Assembly: GCA_009767595.1 (NCBI GenBank)
Contig: VSDK01011369.1
Location: forward strand, 121,466 to 185,465
DNA from: Symbiodinium kawagutii
Taxonomy: Eukaryota > Sar > Dinophyceae > Suessiales > Symbiodiniaceae
DNA length: 64,000 nt
Direction of reading: 5' to 3'
Position 1 is the stretch's first letter. The number at the start of each line of letters is the position of its first letter. The position numbers were made by a program, and so were the translations under genes. Below are positions 10,181 through 20,180 of this stretch, piece after piece. The notes below the pieces were generated by a model that did no database searches, was not told the DNA's origin, and saw only the letters and a list, made by a program, of their open reading frames with translations.

Positions 10181-10505
10181 CCAGCAATGTTTTTCAGCCA
10201 CGTGCCCCAAACCATGGTCTTTGCAAACTTTTTTTACACGCCGCAGCCAAAAACATGTAAATACCAGCGTTTTTTTGCTAGCAACGTGCCCAAGACTAAG
10301 GGTTTCGAGGGTTGTTGACACGTCACAACCGGATCAACCTAGATACCAACGTTTTTGTGTTCGCCACGCATCCAAAACCATAGTTTTTGCAGAAATTGTA
10401 ACAGGGGGCAGCATCGAACCAGGGTATTAGCGAGGTTTTTTTGCGTGGGAGCTTGCAAAACCATCGTTATTCGCGACGCTTTCCAACGCGGTGCTCTACT
10501 TCCTA
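10181..10505 (+). repeat. Four-copy degenerate tandem repeat, about 82 bp
   Basis: Units begin near 10181, 10264, 10346 and 10428. Each carries CCA(G/A)CGTTTTTTT, a GCCACG(T/C) word, CCAAAACCAT and TTTTTGCAAA-like blocks. Spacing is 82-83 bp although identity has decayed strongly. Confidence 0.65.
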
Positions 10506-10618
10506 TTAACAAGCACACATCCAAGTGTCCTGGGCGTCAAAAACAAAAAGGAATCAAATTTAATTTCGTTTTTGAAAAATCAACCTGCGCAACGCAAATT
10601 GGCTTCCCCCATTATAAA

Positions 10619-11062
10619 TCAATTAGCACAATGATTAGCATGCAATTTGTACATGCACAGGCGCACGGTTTTGTGTTTCACACCTGTCCACTGGCGAAGC
10701 CAATCGAAGTCCCACGCTGGAACCTGCAAAGGCAATAGTACACAATTAGCACATACAAAAGGACAATGTTTCACAGCCTCGTTCACGAAAGGGAAGCACA
10801 AAGGGCATACGTGGGTTGAGCCGACAAGGAAAGTGGGGGCAAGGAAGAGAAACTGAAGGAAGGCAGCCCACGGATTCAGATCCCAACAGCTGTCACAAGT
10901 CATCCACCCTGGTGCCTCCGGCTTGCCCATCAGTGTCGGAAGCTCCATCAGGCACTGCTCAGCTCCAGACTCGCGCAACATGCGGCGAGGGCAGCCATGT
11001 CGCAAAAAAAACGCGTGTTTTAGTACGTTTTCTGTGACTGCAGCAACAAAACATTGATTCAA
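10619..11062 (-). CDS. Candidate coding region, 147-codon open frame
   Basis: This is one of the longest minus-strand frames without simple repeats. It includes RESGAEQCLMELPTLMGKP, a hydrophobic run (AAFLQFLFLAPTFLVG) and cysteine pairs (CPLC, CANC). TTGCCTTTGCAG inside it (about 10725) looks like an acceptor, so the real product may be spliced. G/C endings are about 65% in the central part. The plus strand is also open over 10816-11037. No family is recognised. Confidence 0.3.
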   Translation of the reverse strand: MNQCFVAAVTENVLKHAFFLRHGCPRRMLRESGAEQCLMELPTLMGKPEAPGWMTCDSCWDLNPWAAFLQFLFLAPTFLVGSTHVCPLCFPFVNEAVKHCPFVCANCVLLPLQVPAWDFDWLRQWTGVKHKTVRLCMYKLHANHCAN

Positions 11063-11449
11063 AACACCGATTTGGAGCCAAGTTGGAGCCTATGTTGGAC
11101 ATATGCCGACAATCTTGAGACACGGGGTCGCGCTCGGGCCTTTCCTCCGCCTGAAGGAACCAATACGGCCCGGCGCCCGGAAACCAAGGCTTACGCCCAA
11201 CAGCTGCCGGCCCTGACATCGCTTCCCAAAGTCAACCAAGACTTCCCTCCAGCTGCCACCGGACTACAAACCCCTGCAAAACACAATTTCTTCTCACATA
11301 CCACGCATATTCTAATTTTTGGTGACCAAGGTGCACGGATATACGCCCGGGCGGCGCTCTGATTGGCTCTGCAGGCCTTTTTGACAGCGGCATGTGAAGA
11401 CATTTGGGCCTCTTTGCTAATCAAAGGTCTACTGGGCCCACGCCGCAAG
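11063..11449. other. GC-rich spacer before the tRNA-like gene
   Basis: Frames are open on both strands (plus 11054-11362, minus 10959-11219 and 11191-11448) with no distinguishing evidence. Confidence 0.35.
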
Positions 11450-11522
11450 GTTCCTTTAGCTCAGTGGTTAGAGCGATGGTCCTATGAGCCATAGGTCGCG
11501 GGCTCAATCCCCGCAAGGAACA
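11450..11522 (+). tRNA. tRNA-like gene, anticodon UAU (Ile) or tRNA-derived copy
   Basis: A full cloverleaf folds: acceptor GTTCCTT pairs with AAGGAAC, D stem GCTC with GAGC, anticodon stem ATGGT with GCCAT (one G-U), and T stem GCGGG with CCCGC; the discriminator is A. The 7-base anticodon loop CCTATGA places TAT at 34-36, read as isoleucine. Internal promoter boxes are present (TAGCTCAGTGG; GGCTCAATCCC). TTTT follows at 11528-11531, suitable for Pol III termination. Two normally invariant positions differ (C instead of U33, C instead of T54), so it may be a pseudogene or the tRNA-like head of a SINE. There is no intron. Confidence 0.75.
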
Positions 11523-12004
11523 TTGCATTTTGCATGGCTGCATCCGGCAAAGATTGAAGCTTCTTGTACCAAGTCTGTCTTCTACGTGGCCGACAGCTTT
11601 GTTCCTCGCCCATGGCTTGCCGATAGCCGAAAAAAATCAGGCAATCAAGGGGGCCCTGCCCAAAGAGGTCATCGTCCGGCACCTGCGGCGCGACGCGCAA
11701 CCAAAGCCCCCCAAACCATCAAGCTGTCCGCGCCAGATGTCGACGCGAACGTGGCTATAGACAAAATGCGTCCGCAAGCTTACGCTCATTTATAGAAGCG
11801 ACAAGACAGAACTCGGACACCTTGGTTTTCTGGGCGTCTTTTTCTTGGGTTCGGACCCTGGTAGCCGCGGTGTACTCGGTATTCGCTCCCCCTCAGCATC
11901 GAAACAATGAGCGCAGCGCAAACGCAAACGACTCCGGCTAAAGCCCTGACGAATCATCATCGAGGTCCGCCACGACGTAGCCGCGGCCCCGCCGCCGCGC
12001 GGCA
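11523..12004. other. GC-rich region open on both strands
   Basis: Plus frames (11484-11795; 11530-11760, with LPIAEKNQAIKGALPKEV) and minus frames (11482-11700; 11790-12173) all lack stops over long stretches. Coding is plausible but frame and strand are not decidable by eye. The minus frame reading LAGIEPATYG across the tRNA is a well-known kind of antisense-tRNA artefact. Confidence 0.3.
11528..11531 (+). terminator. Pol III-type T run after the tRNA
   Basis: TTTT lies six bases past the discriminator base, the usual position for termination of a tRNA transcript. Confidence 0.5.
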
Positions 12005-12029
12005 NNNNNNNNNNNNNNNNNNNNNNNNN
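12005..12029. other. Assembly gap (25 N)
   Basis: A run of N interrupts the sequence inside a GC-rich CGCCGCCGCG context. Confidence 0.99.
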
Positions 12030-12042
12030 GGAAGAGCGCGGG

Positions 12043-12351
12043 CTATTGGGGAACGGAATCATTCTGAGACCCGCGCACATCAAGACGAACCCTTCGCCAC
12101 GATAGCCAGGGCGTTCGCCCACATTGACATGAGAGCCGCAATCCTGTATTCGCAACGGCATGAAGCATTCCATTACAATGCGTAAATCCTGGCCTCACAA
12201 GCCCCGACAACGAGTGATCGACATAGAGGACCTTGAAACGACAGACGCGGCAGGTAGCACAGCCTGCATTGTTCGGGCCCTGGCCAAGCGGTCCATATCC
12301 GCCTAAGCATGTCGGCTTGCCAAAACAGCCGGGCCGCGCGCGAAGGAACAT
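12043..12351 (-). CDS. Candidate cysteine-rich coding segment
   Basis: A 102-codon open frame has regularly spaced cysteines (GCFGKPTCLGG, GCATCRVCRF, HCNG, SCQCG) that could bind metal. Codons favour G/C endings in the first half. It lies downstream, on the same strand, of the charged exon at 12612-12765 and could belong to the same gene. Another minus frame (12173-12460) overlaps. No named zinc-binding fold could be matched. Confidence 0.3.
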   Translation of the reverse strand: MFLRARPGCFGKPTCLGGYGPLGQGPNNAGCATCRVCRFKVLYVDHSLSGLVRPGFTHCNGMLHAVANTGLRLSCQCGRTPWLSWRRVRLDVRGSQNDSVPQ

Positions 12352-12611
12352 TCATCTTTTTCGCCCGCTGAGCCGTGGACAGACGCAAACAATGAGCGAA
12401 GTGACAGAAGGAAACTTGAGAACTGAAACGTGGCCGCGGAAGGAGTACGCACGTGAGCATGCCTGTGTGAACAATTTGCGGGATATAGAAGGTAGACGCA
12501 GCGCATCTGACCCACCTACCCCTCTGTATTTCATGAAGTTTTTTGCCCGTGGCATTCAGAAACGAGTGATTTTTTACAGGTTTCGCAAGCTTTGGTGGCA
12601 GTGGAGCTCAC

Positions 12612-12765
12612 CGTGGCCGGGCCAGAAGAGCCTCAGCGGCCTGCTCGGGTCAAAGATGGAATGGCTCTTTTGGATCTTGCCGAGGGTTGCCGCCTCTAGT
12701 TTCTTTCGCACTTTCTCGCGCTCTCTCTCTTCCTTTGCTTCCTTTGCCGCCTTCTCCTTCCTGGC
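12612..12765 (-). CDS. Candidate internal exon encoding a charged helix
   Basis: On the minus strand CCCCCGCAG is followed by 51 codons and a clean donor CCACG|GTGAGC. The first part is Lys/Glu/Arg/Ala-rich (KEKAAKEAKEEREREKVRKK), typical of a single helix or coiled coil, followed by FDPSRPLRLFWPGH. Most codons end in G or C. The antisense reading is a Ser/Leu/Phe-rich artefact. Both borders match consensus splice sites, making this one of the better exons here. The parent gene is unknown. Confidence 0.42.
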
Positions 12766-12788
12766 CTGCGGGGGCACCTTATGTGCTT

Positions 12789-13156
12789 ATGAAAAAGCTT
12801 TCGGCTCATGATGCTTCAATGAAACTGATCAAGGAATGCGCCTGGCGTTTGGATCATGGCATGGCTCAAGCTACGAAATGTGAGTTTGCTACGAGGGCGT
12901 TGACCACGGCCAAAATCTGTCCAACGTTGGTGGTCGAAGAGCGCCTCCGTCTTCCACAGACCTCAAAATTTTTCGGGCTTCTGAAGAACGTATGCTGGTC
13001 GGGCTGAGGTTCCAACGCTCAAAGGTTGCCAGGACGGTCCCAGTCGAGGCAGCGAGGTGGGACTATCTCAGGGACTTGTCAGCAGCCCCTACCTTGACGA
13101 CTGGGACACCCGGAAGCACCTTACATTGGGCAGTTTCTGATGCTGGCGGGCATTAA
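12789..13156 (+). CDS. Candidate two-exon gene fragment, 95 codons when spliced
   Basis: Exon 1 (12789-12879) opens with ATG and reads MKKLSAHDASMKLIKECAW... Exon 2 (12960-13156) contains RASEERMLVGLRFQRSKVA and ends in TAA. Between them a possible 80-bp intron starts AAAT|GTGAGT and ends CTTCCACAG. Removing it moves translation from one open frame into the other with no stop, forming a TAC codon at the junction. The protein is basic with helical character. No family is recognised. The ATG may be internal to a larger gene, since further exon-like frames follow at 13270 and 13362. Without the intron the two frames would imply a frameshift. Confidence 0.42.
12880..12959 (+). other. Putative 80-bp GT-AG intron
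   Basis: The donor GTGAGT and the pyrimidine-rich acceptor CGTCTTCCACAG delimit the segment that separates two frames of one apparent protein. Confidence 0.35.
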
Positions 13157-13269
13157 TGACGTCTGAGAAATAGGCCTTGGGTCTGACGACCCGTGGAGTG
13201 AGCAGCCTTGGCCTGGGACAGCATGCGTTTCTGAATTGGCCAATGTCAAATAGAAACTGGCCTTTGCAG

Positions 13270-13365
13270 TGGCTGGCTCGTGGCGCCGTGGACGTCAGAG
13301 AAGTTGAGTCGCGTGCACTGCATGCTGTCCTAAATGGAATCTCACTGGCCAAAAGGGTACATTGA
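13270..13365 (+). CDS. Candidate exon after CCTTTGCAG
   Basis: A consensus acceptor (TGGCCTTTGCAG) precedes TGG CTG GCT, and the frame reads through VDVREVESRALHAVLNGIS to AAAAGG|GTACAT (possible donor) and TGA at 13363-13365. GTGAGCAG at 13197 could be the donor of the intervening intron. It likely belongs with the frames at 12789-13156. Confidence 0.35.
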   Translation, partial: WLARGAVDVREVESRALHAVLNGISLAKRVH

Positions 13366-13550
13366 GGCGTCTGCTCCTTGCCGAGAGGCCTTCCGACTCA
13401 CCTAAATACATTCAAGGCGCGTTCGAAAAAAATCCACTATATAGTGAGCCGGTTTTTGTAAGTTTCCAGGTCGCGACCGGCATCGCGAGGACGGCCTCGG
13501 ATGAGAGTTTCGAGATTGTCACGACATTGATTAAAAAACACCGTGGGGCC
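13362..13550 (+). CDS. Candidate coding segment, strand uncertain
   Basis: The frame starting near 13362 (open from about 13315) includes ERPSDSPKYIQGAFEKNPLY and TASDESFEIVTTLIKKH. The antisense is open too (NLETLIRGRPRDAGRD). It leads directly into the GGCCAAC array. No function is recognised. Confidence 0.3.
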
Positions 13551-13716
13551 AACAGAGGGCCAACCTATGACCAACTTACGTCGACCAACTTACGTCAACA
13601 TAAGTCCAACATGACCCAAGATGGGCACAACCAGCTGCAACATAGTCCCACTATGGGCCACCTAGCGTCAAGATGCCTAACATAGGCAAGATAGGGCCAA
13701 GATGGGCCCGGGGAGC
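13546..13716 (-). repeat. Inverted counterpart of the TTGGCC word array
   Basis: GGCCAAC, CCAACATGACCC, CAACATAGTCC and ACATAGGC words repeat with loose 11-14 bp spacing. Read on the minus strand they match the vocabulary of 8903-9028. Confidence 0.7.
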
Positions 13717-13749
13717 CTGAGCTTCACTATAGATTAGTCATCTTGGCGG

Positions 13750-13763
13750 GCGCCCGGCTGTCA
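13750..13763 (-). repeat. Right arm of 14-bp perfect inverted repeat
   Basis: GCGCCCGGCTGTCA is the exact reverse complement of 8855-8868. Confidence 0.6.
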
Positions 13764-14853
13764 GGCATAAGCCTTCTAAATATCCCTTGGCAGGCGCAGG
13801 GCATTGTAAATGTCATACAAAACGCGTGATTATCATCAAGCTGGGGCGTTGCAAAAACTTTGGCAGGCGCCCGCTTTGGACAAGCCCACCCCAAAAACGA
13901 AACCCTTGAAACACATGGCTGAAACATGCTGAAACCACCCCAGCAAACATGGATTCTCCAGTAAAACAGCCAGCCAGCTATGATGTTGCATATCCAACCA
14001 GTATCAGCACACATTGGCTATCAAATCCACCAAGCTAATGGTAGGATTTTATCAGCTAATTGGTAGAATTTGTATAATTAAGCTATTAAACCTGGTCTTT
14101 CAGTCGGTTCTCCCATAAGACCAAGTCATTTGCATCTCCACCAGTAGAAAGGTTGCCCTCGATCAGCACAATGAGATTCCGGGCCGATTGTTCGCCTCAG
14201 CCGGTGAAAGAACAGCATGGGATAATCAATGGACACATCATGGGTTGACCCGATAATTGCTAAATAGTGATCCGATGGACATGTTTTTTTATGTTTTTTT
14301 TCTCTAGCAATGCGATTGGTTCATTTATTGACCACTATTGACAACAGGACAAATGAATTGTTGCTCATAGCGATCCATAAATGTACAGTGGCTAGAGAAT
14401 CATTGCGTAGTTTTAATGCTTGCTCAGCATTGAATCTTAACAACAATTGTCACCTTTTGTCCCTGGGGTTTTATTTGTTGACCATGATTGTTCGACACTT
14501 GGATAGATCATGCTCAGCAATAAGCAGCAATGTTATGTTCTCGTTATCGTTGTTTGCTATTACTTGTTGATCAAACAAAGGCTGGCTATATAGAATTATC
14601 AACCAATACTGTTATAGTTATAGTTGCTCGTTATTGGTTGTTCATCATTGTTTAGTTCATCATTGCTTAGCTATTATATTGGTGATTCTTAATGTTTTGA
14701 TCATTGTCATTGGTGCTTTGTTACAGTTTTCTCCTGTTCTGTAGCTGATTAAGCACTAATCATGAACCACCATCAGCTACATTTTCGTGGATGATCAACC
14801 CACCATTTGGTTGGTTTCCCATCAAGCAAGACAAGACCAGTTCACATTGTTGT
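13764..14853. other. AT-rich spacer
   Basis: Composition falls back to AT-rich. TCATTGTTAG / GTTCATCATTG words recur near 14600-14700. No gene is supported. Confidence 0.4.
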
Positions 14854-14952
14854 CTGGTTGGCATTCACCCCTACAAAAAGTGTCAGTGAATCAAACAACC
14901 AGCCCAAGTATTGGGGAAAATGGAAAGGCTTAAAACCAAAATAGATGACCAG
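14854..14952. mobile_element. Degenerate MITE family D copy
   Basis: CTGGTTGGCATTCACCCCTACAAAAAG resembles the family left end. The right end is AAACCAAAATAGATGACCAG. Confidence 0.4.
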
Positions 14953-15306
14953 TTCGAATCAAGTTGTCCTTTTGACACTTCATTCTTGAGCCATTCACCA
15001 GCGTAGATTTCTATCTTAGGAACGTGGACCTACAGCGGCTCGCATGCAGTGTTAGCATATTTGCAGATCCAAGCCACGTGCTTTCGGAGGAAGTGCCCAT
15101 CTTGCTTCACGCGGTGCTGAACCACTTCCTTCGCCGATCGAAGTTTAGGTAGCTACTAGCCAGTAGCAACTTTAGGAAAGCAGTGCAGTGAATGGGGCAA
15201 AACTCTATACGAAGCTGTTCAGAAATCTGGGAAATTTCAGATAGCATTCTATGTTCTGAACATTTCAGCCTTCCGAAATCATCTTTCGAGGGGGTACTCA
15301 GAGTAC
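14953..15306. other. Spacer, no feature seen
   Basis: No supported feature. Confidence 0.4.
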
Positions 15307-15427
15307 TTAACTCAATTTTCTGGCATAATTGAGCAAATTCGGGTCAAGTATAAAGCCTTTCCGCTTGGCATCTGTGGTGAACCACGTGTTGAGCGTGTCC
15401 CCAAAAGTGGAGATCTGAGGGCCACCT
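15307..15427 (-). CDS. Candidate terminal exon
   Basis: On the minus strand GGTTTGCAG is followed by an open frame of about 40 codons to TAA. Residues include STFGDTLNTWFTTDAKRKGF and NLLNYARKLS at the C terminus. The plus strand is interrupted by stops here, which makes the strand choice firmer than for most candidates. The frame stays open upstream to 15537. No family is recognised. Confidence 0.4.
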
Positions 15428-15880
15428 CTGCAAACCCGACCGGTTGCACGGCGCGGGCGTCGTCGTAATGCTTTGTCAACCAACCTCCCGGAGTGACAAA
15501 ACGCCATACCACGTGGATACAAGGGCTTACCAACCATCCTGAATGAGGTACCCAGCCGTAGTACACTCTTAAGCCCTGGCGAGCAGGGCTTCGGAAACTT
15601 TGCGGGTCCTACCGGGGTTCAGTTGGCGATCAAACATTGTCCTCAAGTAGGTGGAAGTCGTCATTGTGAATGTGCAAGTCCTGAGCGGTAAGATCCTGCT
15701 ATGGAGTTTGAGGACTTGCACAACTACTCATCCCCTTTGACTCTCTAGGCGACTGATGGTCGGTAACCACAGCAGGTAATACAGAGGTTGATGATTTAAA
15801 TCTATCACTAGCAATGTTGATGATTAATAGCGGTCAACGATTGATGGTTTATGTTACTGGTTGACGACGATGGCTAGAAT
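15428..15880. other. Spacer
   Basis: Mixed composition with a GGCGCGGGCGTCGTCG patch near 15450; nothing firm is seen. Confidence 0.35.
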
Positions 15881-16249
15881 ATGACCTTCTGTGAGAAATC
15901 CTGGTCAGGGGAAGGGGTTGATTGCAAGGGGGAGGTACAAACAAGACGGCAAGAACTGTGTGACAAGAATAAACTGAACAATCATGACAAGAAACCCTCT
16001 GAAACCGGAAATTACAATTCTTTTCAATTCCAGCTCCTCGTAAAACATGGATGGGCTCAACAAGCAACACCAAGACGGACATACATCAGTACACAGCTCA
16101 TGCAAGAATACGGAGATGATATCAAGCGCCAATCCCCATTGTGCAACCACCAACTCCGCAGGTTGTTAGAGCTTGGTGTGCGCCACACCCTGGCTGTGCC
16201 CCGGATTGGCCTATGGCTGGCGGTTATCAACATCTGCTCCACCGCTTGA
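15881..16249 (+). CDS. Candidate 122-codon ORF
   Basis: This is one of the longer complex ORFs on the plus strand. Its second half (STQLMQEYGDDIKRQSPLCN, RRLLELGVRHTLAVPRIG) is well balanced and ends in TGA. The minus strand is also open as a hydrophobic frame (15905-16153). G/C endings are slightly higher on the plus strand. Function is unknown. Confidence 0.3.
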   Translation: MTFCEKSWSGEGVDCKGEVQTRRQELCDKNKLNNHDKKPSETGNYNSFQFQLLVKHGWAQQATPRRTYISTQLMQEYGDDIKRQSPLCNHQLRRLLELGVRHTLAVPRIGLWLAVINICSTA

Positions 16250-17032
16250 CTGTCATGGTTTATGGTTGATCATGTTGACGACGGTTCACAATGGCTAACA
16301 ATGGTTTTCAATACTTGATTGATAATGGATGGCTAAGTGCTCATGGAAATGATGATTAACGATGGTTACTAACAGCGAATTGGGGTCAACTACTCATGTT
16401 GCCGATGGTTAACATGCAAATGATGGTTAACAATGGTTAACTGCTGGTTTGATTAACAATGGTCGATCATGGCGAAGTATTCATATCAACTCATATTTCA
16501 ATGACTAAGTTTTTGTTGTCACCCGAAAGCAATCAGTCTCTTCACTTTTGTTGGATAATCATATTAAAATCATTTCACAGGTGATGGCCGGTTTAGCTTT
16601 TTTGGCCCTTCACGCACGATTTGCTGGTTGGTGGCAAGCTCGTTAACCAACGAACCCATGTGCTTCCACGTAGGAGCTTGGAGTACAGGACCAAAAAGGG
16701 TACCCAGATGGGCATCCCGACGACATCTGCGTCCCAGTCCAACATGCCGCCGAACTTGTAGGAACCCAGCAGAACCCCATCAGTCACAATGTAACCTGAG
16801 AATGTGGTTGAAAATTCGAATCCGAGTAGTCTTTCAAGGACAGTGACATGAGTCCATCAATCATAGAGAAAGCAGCGGTATAGGGTGATGCACCTATATA
16901 TCCATTAGGAGCAGAATATTGACTCGCCAACAAAATTACCTTGTCGTTGGTTGTTCAATCTTGGCAGCGTGGTACCGTGCTAACTTCAATGTCCAGAAGG
17001 CCGCAAAGAATAAAAACAGCACTGTGCGTGTG
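16250..17032. other. Spacer with ATGGTTAAC words
   Basis: GATGGTTAACA words recur near 16340-16470. No gene is supported. Confidence 0.4.
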
Positions 17033-17135
17033 GGTGGGTGTGTGCGTGGGTGGGTGTGCGCATCAGTGGGTGTGCGCGTGGGTGTCTCCGTAGATCCCCG
17101 GCCAGCAGGATATCATATTTATATCTATCTATATA

Positions 17136-17166
<31 letters not shown>
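17033..17166. repeat. GTGGGTGTGC-rich and TATATC/(TA)n repeats
   Basis: A GTGGGTGGGTGTGC stretch (17033-17088) is followed 30 bp later by TATATCTATC and (TA)n (17113-17166). Confidence 0.85.
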
Positions 17167-17558
17167 GGGAATGGCATTTTTGGTGCCGACAAATCTGAAA
17201 TGCCACAACCATCCATTGCCGGAGAATCGACCCGGTGTTGGCCATACCAATCCAACAACGAACAACCGATAAACAATACAATCCACACTCGATCCTCTTC
17301 CTTGGATAATACTCTCAATCACCAGGTCGTGCTTACTGTGCATGACTGTGCAGTACCTATCAACATCATGAAGCCAAAAAAGCTTGAGGAGAGGCTCCGA
17401 GCCTAATCTTCCATAGGTTTTGCGCATGGAAGTGCTGAAATGCGATGGAAATGTCACGGACCAGGCATGGACGTTTCGGTGCTTTGGATGTTGTTTCGGT
17501 TTCCAGTGAGTGGCTCATCACCACCTCAGCAACAAAATTAGCCCAGGAACTGCAACCA

Positions 17559-17648
17559 ACCTACCAACCAACCATCCTACCAACCAACCAACCAACCATC
17601 CTACCAACTACCAACCACCCAACCAACCAACCAACCACCCAACCAAGC
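17559..17648. repeat. (CCAA)n microsatellite, interrupted
   Basis: ACCAACCAACCATCCT units repeat about four times with inserted CCAACC runs. Confidence 0.85.
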
Positions 17649-19326
17649 AAGTTCTTGCCTACGCTAACATGCTTGCAAATCCAAGCCCTGCACCCCAGTT
17701 GAAGATCTTAAAAGCGACTTGCTCTTCATTCAGATCTACCCTGTTTCAAATGACACGCCTGTTTAGCCAGTTCAACTGAAGACTTCGGTCGTGCAGTTCA
17801 GACGCCAACAATGGCCTGTTAATCCTGCAGTTGAAATGCCTTCCGTTGAAATCTCCTCCCCTCCAAAAGAGACCCGCCTGTTGAGCCAAGTTCAAGCAAC
17901 GTACCCCCAGCTCCCTGAACACACCGTCGATGTAGAACAGCAAATGCCGCATAGTTTCCTGGACTGAAAACTCTCGGGTTGGTGCTATCCAAAGATGGCA
18001 CGGGCAAGCAGCTCGTTTCAAAGTGATGTCCTGTGCCTACTGAGGATCTCAATTTGGCTATGAGTCAAATCTCTATTAAGCATTTTGTTTTGCCAATGAT
18101 ATCTATAATTGTTGGTTAGATTTGGTTAGTAATTATCTCCCCTTCTTGATGGTTGTGATATTGACCGATAGGCATTTTGGTGGAAAGTTTGCAAGCTTGG
18201 TTCGTACTTCATCAGCGCGCTGCACCGCTTTATCTTGTGTGTGTGTGAGCTGCTTGCTTCTGGGTCATCTTTTGACGCCACTTCATTTTGACTTGTAGAA
18301 GAAAGTCGACCATCATCTGTTTGGGATGAGCAGTATCTTTAGCACAGTTTTAGTTTGGCGCTGGCCTTAAATTAGTATGCTAACTTGGTCAAAGAAGAAA
18401 TTACTCCACACAAGGAATCATTCTTCATTATCCGATATACCTATTATTTACGAATGGTTTCGGGGACTCGAAAATGGCGTCCGCAACTCATATCCCTGGT
18501 CCTTGCAACACGGAGGCACTGCCCATCCACGATAGACCTCATCATGGGGCACTTGGTAGCGCTTTGACCAATCTATCGGCATGATTTTCTTCAGTCACAC
18601 ATATGGCTGATGGTATGGGGCAATGCAACAAGTGCCTCCAAAACCTTGTCAGCGAAAGGATACATATATGCACATAAACATATCCTACACTGGTCATTTG
18701 GAATTATGGGGGCTACCAGTACCCATGATCTATGGACAGCTGATGCGGAAAGAGCAATCTGGGACACAAGAGGTGTGGCCATATATCACCAGGGTTTCAC
18801 ACCGGAAGTGCCGCAATGAACTGTTCACATCGGCAGTGGTGGCTGGATTGTCAATAGATTTTTCAGTTTCATGCTTGGTGTGGTCTTTTCCACAAAGCGC
18901 ATAGCTTTAATCTCAGATCATGTCAAGCTTCCGAACAACCAACCTGATGATCCAACCTTAGTCAGCGCTCTGGGAATGGTAGTTACAAGCTTCTGCCAAT
19001 AATATAGATTGGTTACTGACTTAATTGAAAGTTGGTCTGTTTGTTCGAGCCAGTACCTTGATTGTTGGATTTCACAAGGTTCCCAGATTGCACTGGATAG
19101 GGATGGATGAAACCAAAATCATCAATCAAACAAGTCTAGTATGAACACGTAGTATCGGCATGTACGCACATTGTATACATGCAAGTCGCAGATTGTCATT
19201 AGATATCTGCCAGCAAACATGACGAATATACAGCAACAACGGCCACAACAAACCACAGGCATCAACCACCAAGCATCAACAACCCATTGCCAGCAGCCTT
19301 TGCCAAGCCCCCGCCACTTCCCACAG
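17649..19326. other. Spacer
   Basis: No repeat family copies. Open frames at 17746-18052 (minus) and 18610-18904 (plus) lack support. Confidence 0.35.
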
Positions 19327-19461
19327 CTGCAAGGCACCCAGTCTGGCACCGGGCAATTCACCTTGGAGAGGCTGCAACCGAAGTGCCGCGTTTCTCCTTC
19401 GGGACCTGTGAAGTCCTGGCCCAGCAGCAGCCAAAAAACGCTGAGCTTCGTGCTGCGAAAT
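19327..19461 (+). CDS. Candidate exon after CTTCCCACAG
   Basis: A pyrimidine-rich acceptor (CCACTTCCCACAG) precedes an open frame containing HLGEAATEVPRFSFGTCEVL and ends near GCGAAAT|GTGAAA. Codons favour G/C endings although flanks are AT-rich. Another plus frame (19171-19530) is also open. No family is recognised. Confidence 0.35.
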
Positions 19462-19640
19462 GTGAAACCAAAGAGTTATGTAATAAATGTAGTAATGGAT
19501 AATGATATCTATATATGTACAGTATATTGATGTATCAATATATTAATATATCAATTAACTAAATTGTAATATCATGTAATATCTATCAAATTCCTATTAT
19601 AGGCAAACTTGATTGCTGTAGTTGTCTTTTTCCATTTCAG

Positions 19641-19821
19641 GTCTCTCCTTTTTTGTTGCGACTCTTTGAAGATTGCGAACTGCGAACCAGAAATCTGCAA
19701 CCCTTTGCAGGTAAAGAGAAACTTCTGGCCTGTGGTCGTGCATGGTTGTGCACCTGCCATGTGGTCAAAAACTCTGGGGCACATCCTTAGCACTCTCCTG
19801 GAGGCAGGGAGGGCCAGGTAG
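19641..19821 (+). CDS. Candidate exon or terminal exon after CCATTTCAG
   Basis: TTTTTCCATTTCAG is followed by a frame (SLLFCCDSLKIANCEPEICN...) that passes a strong internal donor, TTTGCAG|GTAAAG at 19710, and otherwise stays open to TAG at 19819-19821 (…GHILSTLLEAGRAR). It is either a 70-bp internal exon with textbook borders or a 60-codon last exon. Phase does not match the exon candidate at 19327-19461. Confidence 0.33.
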
Positions 19822-20180
19822 TACTCTGATGTACATTAGATCTGGTTGGCGGTTGGTCACCCCATCCCAACAAACATGGTCAATTCGGAACATCATCTCC
19901 AGGTAGTTAAAAAGAATTCACATGAAACTACCAACCAGCTATGAAGCTGAACCCAAACTGCTAAGCCGCACTGCCATGAACCGCCCATCATCATCTGCCA
20001 AGCTGGGATAAGCTGCGGGCCACGTGGGTCCCAAGCCGCTGGGTCCTTCAGGTAATTGCTCTCCATGAAAAGGCGTGCCACCTTGTCCGGTTTCAACCTG
20101 CAGTGCGGTGTCGAGTCGTTGGTTCTACACTTGGTGCTTTCTCAAGTCATAGCGGATTCCCAAGGTTTTATCATCGAATC
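19822..20180. other. Spacer
   Basis: No supported feature. Confidence 0.4.

Noticed and set aside
11482..11700. Minus ORF ending LAGIEPATYG as a conserved protein
   Set aside because: This peptide is the antisense translation of the tRNA-like gene, a common database artefact. The upstream part remains only a weak coding possibility.
12233..12811. 192-codon plus ORF
   Set aside because: Its C-terminal third is the antisense of the charged-helix exon and its composition (Ser/Phe/Arg-rich) looks like a shadow.
16919..17457. Several 110-122 codon ORFs spanning 17.0-17.4 kb on both strands
   Set aside because: They run through the GTGGG and (TA)n repeats, which produce open frames with YIYIYI runs.
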